Assembly (NCBI GenBank): GCA_045598285.1
Contig: JAZLLU010000002.1
Location: forward strand, 1-64,000
DNA: 64,000 nucleotides
From: RGIG5612 sp045598285
GTDB lineage: Bacteria > Bacillota > Clostridia > Lachnospirales > Lachnospiraceae
Direction of reading: 5' to 3'
Shown: piece by piece, positions 7,309 to 15,972 of the stretch
How positions within the stretch are numbered: the stretch's first letter is position 1
Layout: every line of letters starts with the position of its first letter
Notes under the pieces: generated by a model
The model's database searches: none
The model's input: the letters and a program-made list of their open reading frames with translations, nothing else
What the model was told of the DNA's origin: nothing
Translations under genes and position numbers: made by a program

Positions 7309-10300
7309 TTAGTTTTTCTTAATACCAATATTTACGGACTGTCCATTTATATCCCAGGACTTCGTTATTCCCTCTTGCGATCCAATAACAACATCTGTTG
7401 CCATAACATCTGTAAGCATCATCTCTTTTTTGCGTCTTATAATATCTTCGAGCTTTTCGTTATCGCTGATATAGATTGTAATCATATCCATTACCTCGAA
7501 GCCAGCTTCCTTACGCATCGTTTGAATCTTGCTTACCATTTCTCTGATGAAGCCTTCCTCTATAAGTTCATCTGTTAGATTCAAGTTCAAAACAACTGTG
7601 ATGCCAAAGTCACTCATAGACTCATAGCCTTCTACCTGTGCCGTCTCAATAAGCAAATCTTCTTTATCAAGAACAACTTCGCCACTATCTATCGCAAGTT
7701 TTAAGCTTCCAGTTTCATTAATCTCATCCATTGCTTTGTTGCCGTCTAGTGCCGCCAAAGCATTTCGAATTTCTCCTACTTGCTTTCCAAACTTTGGACC
7801 TACGGTCTTTAGTTGTGGCTTAAACGAATAAGAAGAAAAGTCGCGAACATCATCCTTAATCTCTACCGACTTAACATTAAGTTCATCGGCAACAATGTCA
7901 GTGTAAAACGATGCCATCTCCCAAGGGGCTTTGATGTACATGTTCGCAAGTGGTTGTCGGTTCTTAACGTTAGCATTGTTGCGGCATGCTCTACCCATTA
8001 CAACTACGTCCAAAACATGTTCCATATTTTCTTCTAATTCTTTGTCGATGAAAGATTCATCTGCAGCAGGGAAAGCAGCAAGATGAATACTTTCTGGACT
8101 ATCAGGAAAATCTTTGCGAACAAGATTTTGATAGATGTCCTCTGTCATAAACGGAATAAACGGTGCGGCAACAAGGCAGAACGTTGTGATACATGTATAG
8201 AGTGTCATATACGCATTAATCTTGTCTTGCTCCATTCCTTTCGCCCAGAACCTCTCGCGGCATCTACGTACATACCAATTGCTTAAGTCGTCGATAAAGT
8301 CTTGCAGTGCTCTGCCTGATTCTGGAATTTTATATGCCTGCATGTTCTCGTCGACATCTTTAATAAGAGTGTTCAATTTAGATAAAATCCATTTATCCAT
8401 AACCGAAAGTTTTTCCGGTTCCAGTTTGTAATCTTTTGCGCTGAAGTTATCTATGTTTGCATAAAGAACATAGAATGCGTATGTGTTCCAAAGTGTTCCC
8501 ATGAATTTTCTTTGGCCTTCAACTACGGCGTCATCATGGAAACGGCTTGGAAGCCATGGTGCTGAATTCGTATAGAAGTACCAACGAATTGCGTCAGCGC
8601 CGAGCTTTTCAAGTGCATCGAACGGATCAACTGCGTTACCTTTGCTCTTGCTCATCTTTTGGCCGTCTTTATCCTGTACATGTCCCAGCACGATTACATT
8701 TTTATATGGTGCTTGATTAAAAATCAAAGTTGAAATTGCCATCAACGAATAGAACCATCCACGTGTTTGGTCAACTGCCTCGCTAATAAAATCTGCTGGG
8801 AAGTGTGCCTTGAATAATTCTTCGTTTTCGAACGGATAGTGATATTGTGCAAACGGCATCGATCCTGAATCGTACCAGCAGTCAATTACTTCTGGAACTC
8901 TTCTCATTTCCTTGCCACACTTAGGACACTTGATTGTAACGTCATCGATGTATGGGCGATGAAGTTCAATATCATCCGGACAATTCTCCGACATTGATTT
9001 TAATTCTTCGATGCTTCCTATTGCGCTTTTACATCCGCATTCGCACTCCCAAATATTAAGTGGTGTGCCCCAATAACGGTTACGACTTACTGCCCAGTCT
9101 TGTACATTTTCGAGCCAATCTCCAAAGCGGCCTTTACCGATATTTTCTGGAATCCAGTTAACTGTATTATTGTTTTTGATGAGGTCATCTTTAACGGCAC
9201 TCATCTTTATGTACCAACTCTCTCTTGCATAATAAATAAGTGGTGTGTCGCATCTCCAACAGAATGGATAGCTGTGTTCATTCATCGGCGCTGAAAAAAG
9301 TCTGCCGGCTTCTTTTAAGTTTTGCAAAATAAGCTCGTCGGCTTTCTTTACAAAGATGCCTTCCCATGGTGTTTCTTTTGTAAGCTCGCCCTTGCCATCA
9401 ACAAACTGAACAAATGGAAGGTTGTAGCCACGGCCAATTCTAGAGTCATCTTCACCAAAGGCTGGCGCAATATGAACAATACCGGTACCATCTTCCATAC
9501 TTACATAATCGTCGCAAACTACGAAGTGCATTTTTCCTTCGATTCCAGAATAGTCCACCTCGTCGATTAGTTGATGGTACTCTTTGTACTCTAAATCCTT
9601 GCCTGTATATCTTTTTATTATCTGATAATCTTCGCCTAAAACCTTGTCGCAAAGTGCCTCGGCAAGATAATAAAAGTCGTCACCTTGCTGCACTTTAACA
9701 TATGTTTCTTTTGGATTTACGCAAAGCGCTGTATTTGATGGAAGTGTCCATGGTGTTGTCGTCCATGCAAGGAAGTATGCATTCTCGCCTGCTGCCTTAA
9801 ACTTCGCAATCGCTGTGCGCTCTTTTACATCTTTGTATCCTTGTGCCACTTCATGACTTGAAAGTGGTGTTCCACAACGAGGACAGTAAGGAACTATTTT
9901 GTATCCTTTGTACAGTAATCCTTTGTCCCAGATTTGTTTTAACGACCACCAAACTGATTCGATGTAATCGTTTTCATATGTTACATATGGGTTTTCCATA
10001 TCAGCCCAAAATCCGACTGTCGAGGAAAAATCTTCCCACATTCCTTTATACTGCCAAACGCTTTCTTTACATTTTCTGATGAACGGGTCGAGGCCGTACT
10101 CTTCGATTTGCTCTTTGCCATCAAGGCCTAAAAGTTTTTCAACCTCAATCTCGACCGGAAGTCCGTGCGTGTCCCATCCAGCTTTTCTAGGAACTTCGTA
10201 TCCTTTCATCGTCCAGTAACGCGGAACTAAATCCTTAATAACTCTTGTAAGAACGTGACCGATGTGTGGCTTTCCGTTTGCTGTAGGTGGGCCGTCGTAG

Positions 10301-10428
10301 AACATGTATTGCGGGCAACCTGCCTTTTCTTCCATGCTCTTTTTAAAGATGTCATTGTCTTTCCAGAACTGCTCAATCTTTTTTTCGCGTTCTACAAAGT
10401 TTAGATTAGTGTTAACTTTCTCGTACAA
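7309..10428 (-). CDS. ileS: Isoleucyl-tRNA synthetase, type 2 (eukaryote-like)
   Basis: Charges tRNA-Ile with isoleucine in the cytoplasm. The 1039-residue chain has HIGH at residues 55-58, the editing domain (WTTTPWTLPSN), KMSKS near 605 and a long C-terminal anticodon-binding part. Length above 1000 residues and the GWDTHGLPVEIEVEK segment fit IleRS type 2, a class that includes the naturally mupirocin-tolerant enzymes. The frame is open to 10491, but a perfect AAGGAGG (10438-10444) sits eight bases before the TTG at 10426-10428, which gives MYEKVNTNLNFVE, the usual N-terminus. The start is therefore TTG 10428. It is cotranscribed with pncB, 53 bases upstream, and no T-box leader fits in that gap. 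Confidence 0.95.
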   Translation of the reverse strand: MYEKVNTNLNFVEREKKIEQFWKDNDIFKKSMEEKAGCPQYMFYDGPPTANGKPHIGHVLTRVIKDLVPRYWTMKGYEVPRKAGWDTHGLPVEIEVEKLLGLDGKEQIEEYGLDPFIRKCKESVWQYKGMWEDFSSTVGFWADMENPYVTYENDYIESVWWSLKQIWDKGLLYKGYKIVPYCPRCGTPLSSHEVAQGYKDVKERTAIAKFKAAGENAYFLAWTTTPWTLPSNTALCVNPKETYVKVQQGDDFYYLAEALCDKVLGEDYQIIKRYTGKDLEYKEYHQLIDEVDYSGIEGKMHFVVCDDYVSMEDGTGIVHIAPAFGEDDSRIGRGYNLPFVQFVDGKGELTKETPWEGIFVKKADELILQNLKEAGRLFSAPMNEHSYPFCWRCDTPLIYYARESWYIKMSAVKDDLIKNNNTVNWIPENIGKGRFGDWLENVQDWAVSRNRYWGTPLNIWECECGCKSAIGSIEELKSMSENCPDDIELHRPYIDDVTIKCPKCGKEMRRVPEVIDCWYDSGSMPFAQYHYPFENEELFKAHFPADFISEAVDQTRGWFYSLMAISTLIFNQAPYKNVIVLGHVQDKDGQKMSKSKGNAVDPFDALEKLGADAIRWYFYTNSAPWLPSRFHDDAVVEGQRKFMGTLWNTYAFYVLYANIDNFSAKDYKLEPEKLSVMDKWILSKLNTLIKDVDENMQAYKIPESGRALQDFIDDLSNWYVRRCRERFWAKGMEQDKINAYMTLYTCITTFCLVAAPFIPFMTEDIYQNLVRKDFPDSPESIHLAAFPAADESFIDKELEENMEHVLDVVVMGRACRNNANVKNRQPLANMYIKAPWEMASFYTDIVADELNVKSVEIKDDVRDFSSYSFKPQLKTVGPKFGKQVGEIRNALAALDGNKAMDEINETGSLKLAIDSGEVVLDKEDLLIETAQVEGYESMSDFGITVVLNLNLTDELIEEGFIREMVSKIQTMRKEAGFEVMDMITIYISDNEKLEDIIRRKKEMMLTDVMATDVVIGSQEGITKSWDINGQSVNIGIKKN

Positions 10429-10481
10429 TTTTTTATCCTCCTTATGCCCACAGACTTTCTCGTCATCTGCGGGATTATCCA

Positions 10482-11942
10482 CTATACCCATTGTTTGCCG
10501 TGAGCTTCGTCAAGCAATGTCTTTTTCATGTTGTACAATTTATTTGATAAATCGACGTACACTTTATTTGGATTTACAAGTCGTTTTGTTTCGTCCCAAA
10601 GTGTATCTAGTTCGGCTTTACAATTTTTCGTAATCTCCTCAACGCTTGGACTTTCATAAATGCATATTCCTTTTTCAAAAATTGGAATAAGTAATTCTCT
10701 GATTTTGAATGTGCCTGCTTTTACGAGTGTCTTTTTCCATGTGTTGACTGGATCAAAAAGTAATATGTCTTCGTCCTCGCTGTATTTTTCATCTGCAAGA
10801 GCGATAATATCGCCAATTATTTTTCCTGATTCTTTTGCATAAAGGCGGAAAACTGTTTTGTTTCCTGGATTTGTTATCTTCTCAACATTCTCCGAAACTT
10901 TTATCTTTGGTATATATTCTTCTGTGTCATCTTTTTTTACTGCAACTAACTTATAAACGCCTCCGAAAGATGGCCAGTCTCTAGATGTTATAAGATTTGT
11001 GCCAACTCCCCATGATGTGATTTTTGCGCCTTGGTTTTTAAGTGATGCAATTAACGTTTCATCTAAATCTGATGATGCTGATATTACTGCCTCGCTAAAG
11101 CCTGCTTCATCTAGCATCACTCTTGCCTTCTTTGAAAGGTAAGCTAAGTCTCCAGAGTCTAATCTGATTCCGTAGTAGCCAAGCTTAATTCCTTCTTCTT
11201 TCATTTCCTTAAATACTTTTATTGCGTTAGGCACGCCTGATTTAAGCGTGTCATATGTATCTACTAATAAGATGCATGCGTTCGGATACATGCGGGCATA
11301 TGTTTTGAATGCTGTGTATTCATCTTCAAAACTCATAACCCAGCTGTGTGCATGTGTTCCTTTTACACCTACTCCAAACATTTGTCCTGTAAGGACATTG
11401 CTAGTACCTACGCATCCTGCGATACATGCAGCTCTAGCTCCATATATTCCGGCATCAGGTCCTTGCGCTCTTCTTAATCCGAACTCCATAACTCCGCCAC
11501 CTGCAGCATTCACAACTCTGCTGGCCTTTGTCGCAATTAAGCTTTGATGGTTGATTATGTTGAGGAGCGCTGCTTCTAGAAGTTGCGCTTCCATTATCGG
11601 CGCAACTACTTTTATAAGTGGCTCGTACGGGAAGACTACTGTGCCTTCTGGAATTGCAAAGACGTCGCCTGAGAAATGGTAAGCGCTTAAAAAGTTTAGA
11701 AAATCTTCATCAAAAATTTCAAGACTTCTTAGATATTCAATGTCTTCATAAGTGAAGTGTAAATTTTTTATATATTCGACTACTTGCTCTAGTCCGCAGC
11801 AGATTGCGTAGCCGCCCTCGCAAGGGTTCTTTCTATAGAACGCATCGAAAACAACGGTCTCTTTTTTGCCGCTTTTGTAGTAGCCTTGCATCATCGTAAG
11901 TTCATATAAATCAGTGAGTAATGTTAGATTTCTTCCTTCCAT
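10482..11942 (-). CDS. pncB: Nicotinate phosphoribosyltransferase
   Basis: Converts nicotinate and PRPP to nicotinate mononucleotide in NAD salvage. The 486-residue protein has the N-terminal LTDLYELTMMQGY motif, the EFGLRRAQGPD loop, VKGTHAHSWVMSF with the conserved histidines, and IRLDSGDL followed by SSDLDE, all family hallmarks. Length fits the longer bacterial form. GAAAGGGG precedes the ATG. It is the first gene of a two-gene minus-strand operon with ileS and is divergent from murI. A small inverted repeat GGGATTT/AAATCCC lies at 11993-12018 in the divergent gap and might be regulatory; no known NAD-responsive operator was recognised. Confidence 0.95.
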   Translation of the reverse strand: MEGRNLTLLTDLYELTMMQGYYKSGKKETVVFDAFYRKNPCEGGYAICCGLEQVVEYIKNLHFTYEDIEYLRSLEIFDEDFLNFLSAYHFSGDVFAIPEGTVVFPYEPLIKVVAPIMEAQLLEAALLNIINHQSLIATKASRVVNAAGGGVMEFGLRRAQGPDAGIYGARAACIAGCVGTSNVLTGQMFGVGVKGTHAHSWVMSFEDEYTAFKTYARMYPNACILLVDTYDTLKSGVPNAIKVFKEMKEEGIKLGYYGIRLDSGDLAYLSKKARVMLDEAGFSEAVISASSDLDETLIASLKNQGAKITSWGVGTNLITSRDWPSFGGVYKLVAVKKDDTEEYIPKIKVSENVEKITNPGNKTVFRLYAKESGKIIGDIIALADEKYSEDEDILLFDPVNTWKKTLVKAGTFKIRELLIPIFEKGICIYESPSVEEITKNCKAELDTLWDETKRLVNPNKVYVDLSNKLYNMKKTLLDEAHGKQWV

Positions 11943-12047
11943 TTTACCCCTTTCAATTTAGGCTGGCTCTCGTCGTAGCACAACTTTCTTACGGGATTTT
12001 TGCTATAAAACATAAATCCCCACAGTAAATTTTATTATAGTCAATTC

Positions 12048-12076
12048 TTTACTAAAATTCAACAAGGTGCTATATT
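12048..12076 (+). promoter_or_regulatory. Promoter of murI
   Basis: TTTACT (12048-12053) and TATATT (12071-12076) are 17 bases apart. The expected start of transcription falls at or next to the murI ATG at 12083, so the message may have little or no leader. Confidence 0.5.
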
Positions 12077-12082
12077 AGGGAC

Positions 12083-12895
12083 ATGGATAAAAAGTCTTTA
12101 CCTATAGGCGTTTTTGACTCTGGTGTTGGCGGCATAACTGTCGTTAAAGAGATTTTCAAAAACTTACCAAACGAAAAAATTATATACTTCGGCGATACCG
12201 CTCGTGTGCCTTATGGCAACAAGTCCGCCGAGACTGTAATTCGCTACTCTAAGCAAATTACTCAGTTTTTGGTAGATAAAGGTGTGAAGGCTATCGTCAT
12301 TGCATGTAACACTGCTAGTGCTCTTGCCCTAGAAGCTGTTAGTGAGATTTCCCCTGTTCCAGTTATTGGCGTTGTTAAGCCAGGTAGCGAAGCTGCCGCT
12401 TTAGCTACAAAGTCAGGCAATATTGGTATTATCGGTACCAAAGCAACTATTAAGAGTTGCTTATACGATAAATGTATAACTGATCTGTTACCATCTGCTA
12501 AAACTTTCGGCAAAGCATGTCCATTATTTACTAATCTTGTTGAAGAAAAAATGATTGATGATGAGGTTACCATTACTATGATCCATCGTTATATTGACGA
12601 CCTCATTAAAGATAATAAAATTGATACTTTGGTTTTGGGTTGCACGCACTACCCAATTTTAGAGGATGTGATTGCGCGCGAGATTGGCGAGGGACTCACT
12701 TTAGTTAATCCAGCCTTTGAAACAGCAAAGGCTCTGGAAAAATTACTTTCTTCCCAGAACCTTCTTAATATCGAAACTTTATCTAGTGATTCACACACTT
12801 TCTTTGTTAGCGACGACGCTGAAAACTTCAAGTCTTTTGCAAGTGATATTTTAGCGCTTGAAACAATTCGCACCGAACTTGCTGTGTTATCTTAA
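12083..12895 (+). CDS. murI: Glutamate racemase
   Basis: Makes D-glutamate for peptidoglycan. The 270-residue protein has the N-terminal GVFDSGVGG motif, GDTARVPYG, and the two catalytic cysteines in ACNTASA (Cys75) and LGCTHYP (Cys188), which act as acid and base. Length is normal. It stands alone on the plus strand between the divergent pncB and a convergent operon. Its ATG is preceded only by AGGGAC at two bases distance, which is too close for a usual ribosome site, and the promoter predicts a nearly leaderless mRNA. Confidence 0.95.
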   Translation: MDKKSLPIGVFDSGVGGITVVKEIFKNLPNEKIIYFGDTARVPYGNKSAETVIRYSKQITQFLVDKGVKAIVIACNTASALALEAVSEISPVPVIGVVKPGSEAAALATKSGNIGIIGTKATIKSCLYDKCITDLLPSAKTFGKACPLFTNLVEEKMIDDEVTITMIHRYIDDLIKDNKIDTLVLGCTHYPILEDVIAREIGEGLTLVNPAFETAKALEKLLSSQNLLNIETLSSDSHTFFVSDDAENFKSFASDILALETIRTELAVLS

Positions 12896-12950
12896 GCTCG
12901 CCAATCTTTTATTTCTTTCAAAATGTTTTTTCCGGCGAAGCATGAACAGC

Positions 12951-13409
12951 TTATCTTAACTTATCAATAAAGCTTTCTTTCTTCTTTCCGCTTTTATCTC
13001 TTTTGATTTTGCCTTCATAAACTGGACCACGAACTCTCTTTGCTGAGATTACGTAGATGCCGCTAACTTGTGCTCTAACTTCCTGCTTTGGAAGGAGCGT
13101 TTTATATACTTCTGGATCACACACGAGGCTCGTTACACGGTTGCCGATTTTTACTTTGATGACTGGCACACGTGTTACCTTTGCAGTAAAGTTTGCGCTG
13201 TCGTAAACAACTTTTGGAAGGCCTGAATTTTTAAGAAACATTTTTTTCTTATCTATTATGTAGAAGGACATCTGCATTGCAGACTTCTTCATATCTTCTT
13301 GTTGCTCTTCTTGCTTCTTTTGCGTTCTCTTTCCAAAGAAATATAAGAAGATGAACAAGCCTATCATTACTACTACAACTACTATTAATATAATCCAACC
13401 TGCGCTCAT
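12951..13409 (-). CDS. Single-pass membrane protein of unknown function
   Basis: I do not recognise the family. The 152-residue protein has one N-terminal membrane helix (residues about 4-26), a basic/glutamine-rich linker (KRTQKKQEEQQEDM) and a soluble domain of about 90 residues rich in beta-strand pattern (VTRVPVIKVKIGNRVTSLV). The linker is positive, so the domain is probably cytoplasmic. It is the last gene after ispE and a GntR regulator, 39 bases downstream of the latter. The 55-base gap to the convergent murI holds no clear terminator. Confidence 0.7.
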   Translation of the reverse strand: MSAGWIILIVVVVVMIGLFIFLYFFGKRTQKKQEEQQEDMKKSAMQMSFYIIDKKKMFLKNSGLPKVVYDSANFTAKVTRVPVIKVKIGNRVTSLVCDPEVYKTLLPKQEVRAQVSGIYVISAKRVRGPVYEGKIKRDKSGKKKESFIDKLR

Positions 13410-13448
13410 GCGTTTTTCCTCTTTCTTTCGTGATTTTCGTATTCTACA

Positions 13449-14123
13449 CTATTTTGCATTCTTTATCAATGTATTAAGGATGTATCTTTCTTGCATCTCG
13501 ATATGCTTTTCAATTTCTTTTTTTGCCGTCTTTGCATCGTTCTTTTCGATTGCTCCTATAATTAGGGCATGCTCTTCAACAATTGCCTCTTTGTTTTTCA
13601 TATCTTTTATGTACTCAAGACGATATCTAAAGATATGCTCCTTTAATTGATGAAGCATCTGAACGAGACGTCGATTGTTCGTGATTGAATAAATCGCCTC
13701 ATGAAACTCAACATCTTTTTTTGTTATCTCTTCTATGTTTTCTTGTGCTATTGCCTGGGCAATCAACTCGTTAATTTCTCTAAATTGTTTGATGTTTGCT
13801 TTTGTCGCATTATCCGATGCAAGTTCACAAGCAAGACCTTCTAGCGTTTTTCTAATTTCTAAAACTTCCATTAAATCTTTTTCATTTATCGGTGCCACTT
13901 CTGCACCTTTTCTTGCGGTCATAATTACAAGACCTTCTAGTTCAAGTTTTCTAATTGCCTCTCTTACTGGTGTTCTTGAAACGCCAAGCTCATTTGCAAG
14001 TTTGATTTCCATAAGTCTTTCGCCTGGTTTAAGCTCGCCGGTGATTATCGCTTCTCTAAGCGTCTTAAAAACAATATCCCTAAGTGGCATATACTCATCT
14101 AAATTCAAAACTAAACCTGACAT
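13449..14123 (-). CDS. GntR family transcriptional regulator, FadR subfamily with FCD domain
   Basis: A winged helix-turn-helix fills residues about 10-75, with the GVSRTPVREAIRKLELEGL recognition region. An all-helical FCD effector domain follows (EIRKTLEGLACELAS, then EFHEAIYSITNNRRL and the EEHALIIGAI segment), in which Asp and His residues usually hold a metal and a carboxylate ligand. AAAGGAGAAGGAT directly before the ATG is a good ribosome site. The gene starts inside the last 29 bases of ispE, so the two are coupled. FCD regulators usually answer to organic acids or amino acids; the neighbour gives no hint of the ligand. Confidence 0.9.
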   Translation of the reverse strand: MSGLVLNLDEYMPLRDIVFKTLREAIITGELKPGERLMEIKLANELGVSRTPVREAIRKLELEGLVIMTARKGAEVAPINEKDLMEVLEIRKTLEGLACELASDNATKANIKQFREINELIAQAIAQENIEEITKKDVEFHEAIYSITNNRRLVQMLHQLKEHIFRYRLEYIKDMKNKEAIVEEHALIIGAIEKNDAKTAKKEIEKHIEMQERYILNTLIKNAK

Positions 14124-14997
14124 ATCCTTCTCCTTTTATCTGCTCATTTGCTTTTCGCATTTTTTCTTCATCACCAAAAATTCCAAAAACACTCGACCCC
14201 GATCCACTCATCAAAGCCTTTATCGCCCCATTATCTTCAAGTTGGTCTTTGATACTTTTTATTTCGGGATATTTTTTTAGTACTGGAATTTCTAGAACGT
14301 TCCCCATATATTTTACTGCTGTTTGCAGATCGTTTTTGTTTATCGCCTGCGTAAGTGCGTCTATGTTTGGATGCACTTCGGTGCATGTATTCGCTAATGG
14401 TTTTGCGCATGTTTCGTAAGAATTTTTGTTTGCTATTTCTTCCAACTCTTTATCTAGTTCCTCATACGCCCATTTTGTTGACACTTCAATTCCTGGATTT
14501 ATTAGTAGACAATAGCATTTTGGGAAATCATTTAGTTTTGTTAGCACTTCTCCCACGCCTTCCGAAAGATAGGTTCCTTCGCGAAGGCAAAACGGAACAT
14601 CGGCTCCTATGCCAACTGCAAGGTCATCTAGTTCTTCTTTAGTTGTCTCTATATTATAGAGTGATGCCATTGCTTTGAGGGTCGCTGCTGCATCAGCGCT
14701 TCCTCCTGCCATACCTGCGGCCGCAGGAATATTCTTTTTTATATCAATCGTAACGCCGTCTTCTATGTTATATTTTTCTTTGAAAGCAATCGCCGCCTTA
14801 TGTGCAAGGTTTTGGCTATCCGTCGGAACGTTAGGATTATCGCAGGTTATCACTATGGCTCCGCTAGTTTTGGTAAATGTAAGTTCATCGAAGACCGGCA
14901 CCGTTTGCATCACCATCTTAACAAGATGGTAACCGTCTGGGCGCCTTCCCACAACATCAAGCCCAATATTAATCTTGCCATATGCCTTAATGTTCAT
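14095..14997 (-). CDS. ispE: 4-diphosphocytidyl-2-C-methyl-D-erythritol kinase
   Basis: Fourth enzyme of the MEP isoprenoid pathway; it phosphorylates CDP-methylerythritol with ATP. The 300-residue GHMP kinase has the N-terminal AYGKINIGLDVVGRRPDGYH motif, the ATP loop PAAAGMAGGSADAAA near 90-104 and the C-terminal LMSGSGSSVFGIF. The catalytic Lys in AYGKIN and Asp in GADVPF are present. It begins an operon with the GntR regulator and a membrane protein. The polyprenyl synthase at the right edge of the window works later in the same supply route. Confidence 0.95.
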   Translation of the reverse strand: MNIKAYGKINIGLDVVGRRPDGYHLVKMVMQTVPVFDELTFTKTSGAIVITCDNPNVPTDSQNLAHKAAIAFKEKYNIEDGVTIDIKKNIPAAAGMAGGSADAAATLKAMASLYNIETTKEELDDLAVGIGADVPFCLREGTYLSEGVGEVLTKLNDFPKCYCLLINPGIEVSTKWAYEELDKELEEIANKNSYETCAKPLANTCTEVHPNIDALTQAINKNDLQTAVKYMGNVLEIPVLKKYPEIKSIKDQLEDNGAIKALMSGSGSSVFGIFGDEEKMRKANEQIKGEGYVRFSFEFR

Positions 14998-15063
14998 TTT
15001 TCTCTCTACTATATACGCTATGTTTTTTGCATTTAAATAAATACAATATAGTAATTATAAAAC

Positions 15064-15098
15064 AAGGGCGGATTGTATACAATATACAATCCGCCCTT
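15064..15098. terminator. Strong 16-bp hairpin in the ispE upstream region
   Basis: AAGGGCGGATTGTATA (15064-15079) pairs perfectly with 15083-15098 around a CAA loop. T content after it is modest on either strand (GTTTTAT on the minus strand), so it may be a weak terminator or a recombination remnant. Confidence 0.5.
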
Positions 15099-15177
15099 AA
15101 AATGTTTATTATCTACATCTACACAAATTTACACTCCCCCTTCGGCAAACCTGAATTTGTAGAGAACTTTTGTATTG

Positions 15178-15286
15178 GCTCGCGAAGCTGACGTCGCTAG
15201 CGCTGTGTATGGGCGCGCGACGCACTTCGCTACTTGCGGTGGCTAACTTTTACCAACAGTAGATGTTCTTTCGAGTGCCACCTTAG
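15178..15286 (+). repeat. Left terminal inverted repeat
   Basis: The arm starts GCTCGCGAAGCTGACG and ends GAGTGCCACCTTAG. It includes the GC-rich hairpin around 15183-15229, where CGTCGC and GCGACG face each other inside GCGAAG/CTTCGC. Confidence 0.8.
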
Positions 15287-15327
15287 TTTAATGTGTGTGC
15301 AACAAATTTATTGAAACATTGTTTTTT

Positions 15328-15460
15328 GTTGCACAGAATCTTTCTGCTGCAAAGGCTTTTCACCACAAATCTTTTAATAGCAATCTTTTTGTTGCACAGA
15401 ATCTTTCTGTTGCAAAGGCTTTTCACCACAAATCTTTTAATAGCAGTCTTTTTGTTGCAC
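15328..15460 (+). repeat. Two 63-bp tandem repeats with GTTGCAC boundaries
   Basis: GTTGCACAGAATCTTTCTG begins at 15328 and again at 15391, and a third partial start (GTTGCAC) is at 15454, an exact 63-base period. The period is divisible by three, so an apparent 68-codon frame at 15295-15501 carries two 21-residue repeats. It has no ribosome site or known domain, and I do not call it a gene. Confidence 0.8.
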
Positions 15461-15695
15461 GTTTACACAGAAAAAATTTAAAAATATGCAACAAAATATA
15501 AGCTTTAGATAAATATGTGGTGAAAATCAAATTGTTTCTTATGAAAATGTGCAACAAAATTATCTATATTTAATGATTTGTGGCTATTTCTTAATTTCCC
15601 TCATTGAGTCTGGTCGCAGATTTTAAGTTTTTTGTATTCTAAAATTTCAAATAAAACTTACACGCAGAAAGTCTATTTGTAAAAGAGTCAATAAG

Positions 15696-15804
15696 CTAAG
15701 GTGGCACTCGAAAGAACATGTACTGTCATTCAAAGTTAGCCACCGTAAGTAGCGAAGGACGTCGCGCGCCCATACACAGCGCTAGCGACGTCAGCTTCGC
15801 GAGC
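15696..15804 (-). repeat. Right terminal inverted repeat
   Basis: This is the inverted counterpart of 15178-15286. The inner end reads CTAAGGTGGCACTCGAAAG and the outer end CTTCGCGAGC. The block around 15718-15731 differs most from the left arm. Confidence 0.8.
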
Positions 15805-15855
15805 GGAAACAAAAAAGCTAGACAAATTGTAAGTTGTTGAACAGCTGGCAAAAAG

Positions 15856-15881
15856 AAAAGCATACCCGAAGGTATGCTTTT
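15856..15881. terminator. Terminator of the liv operon
   Basis: AAAAGCATACC pairs with GGTATGCTTTT around a CGAA tetraloop, with a T-rich run on the minus strand. It lies 92 bases past the livF stop. Confidence 0.85.
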
Positions 15882-15910
15882 AATTTATATTTTTGCTAGT
15901 AGAGCCACAC

Positions 15911-15947
15911 AACTTTTTTCAGCACATTTTAGCGGTTGAAAAAAGTT
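15911..15947 (-). repeat. 37-bp palindromic intergenic repeat, copy 1
   Basis: AACTTTTTTC at one end and GAAAAAAGTT at the other form a 37-base imperfect palindrome. Its reverse complement matches 30107-30143 in 31 or so of 37 positions, including the first 19 bases and last 12. GCTCGC and GCATG lie outside the same end in both copies. Confidence 0.7.
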
Positions 15948-15972
15948 CATGCAAGAGCGCGAGCTTAATTTA

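Larger units (their letters stand above)
15178..15804. mobile_element. 627-bp nonautonomous element with 109-bp terminal inverted repeats (MITE-like)
   Basis: Bases 15178-15286 recur as a near-identical inverted copy at 15696-15804; differences are concentrated in a 12-base block and a few single bases. The 409-bp interior is AT-rich and has no transposase. Each arm can fold into two hairpins (GCGAAG...CTTCGC and GGTGGC...GCCACC). No target-site duplication is obvious at the ends. The whole 14998-15972 gap holds this element, the hairpin at 15064, and the repeats and terminator near 15856-15947, and no convincing gene. A shortened relative is at 45481-45658. Confidence 0.75.

Noticed and set aside
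10429..10481. T-box leader for ileS
   Set aside because: The gap to pncB is only 53 bases, too short for a T-box; it contains just the ribosome site.
15293..15501. Two overlapping short frames in the repeat element
   Set aside because: They arise because the 63-bp repeat period is a multiple of three; no ribosome site or known domain.
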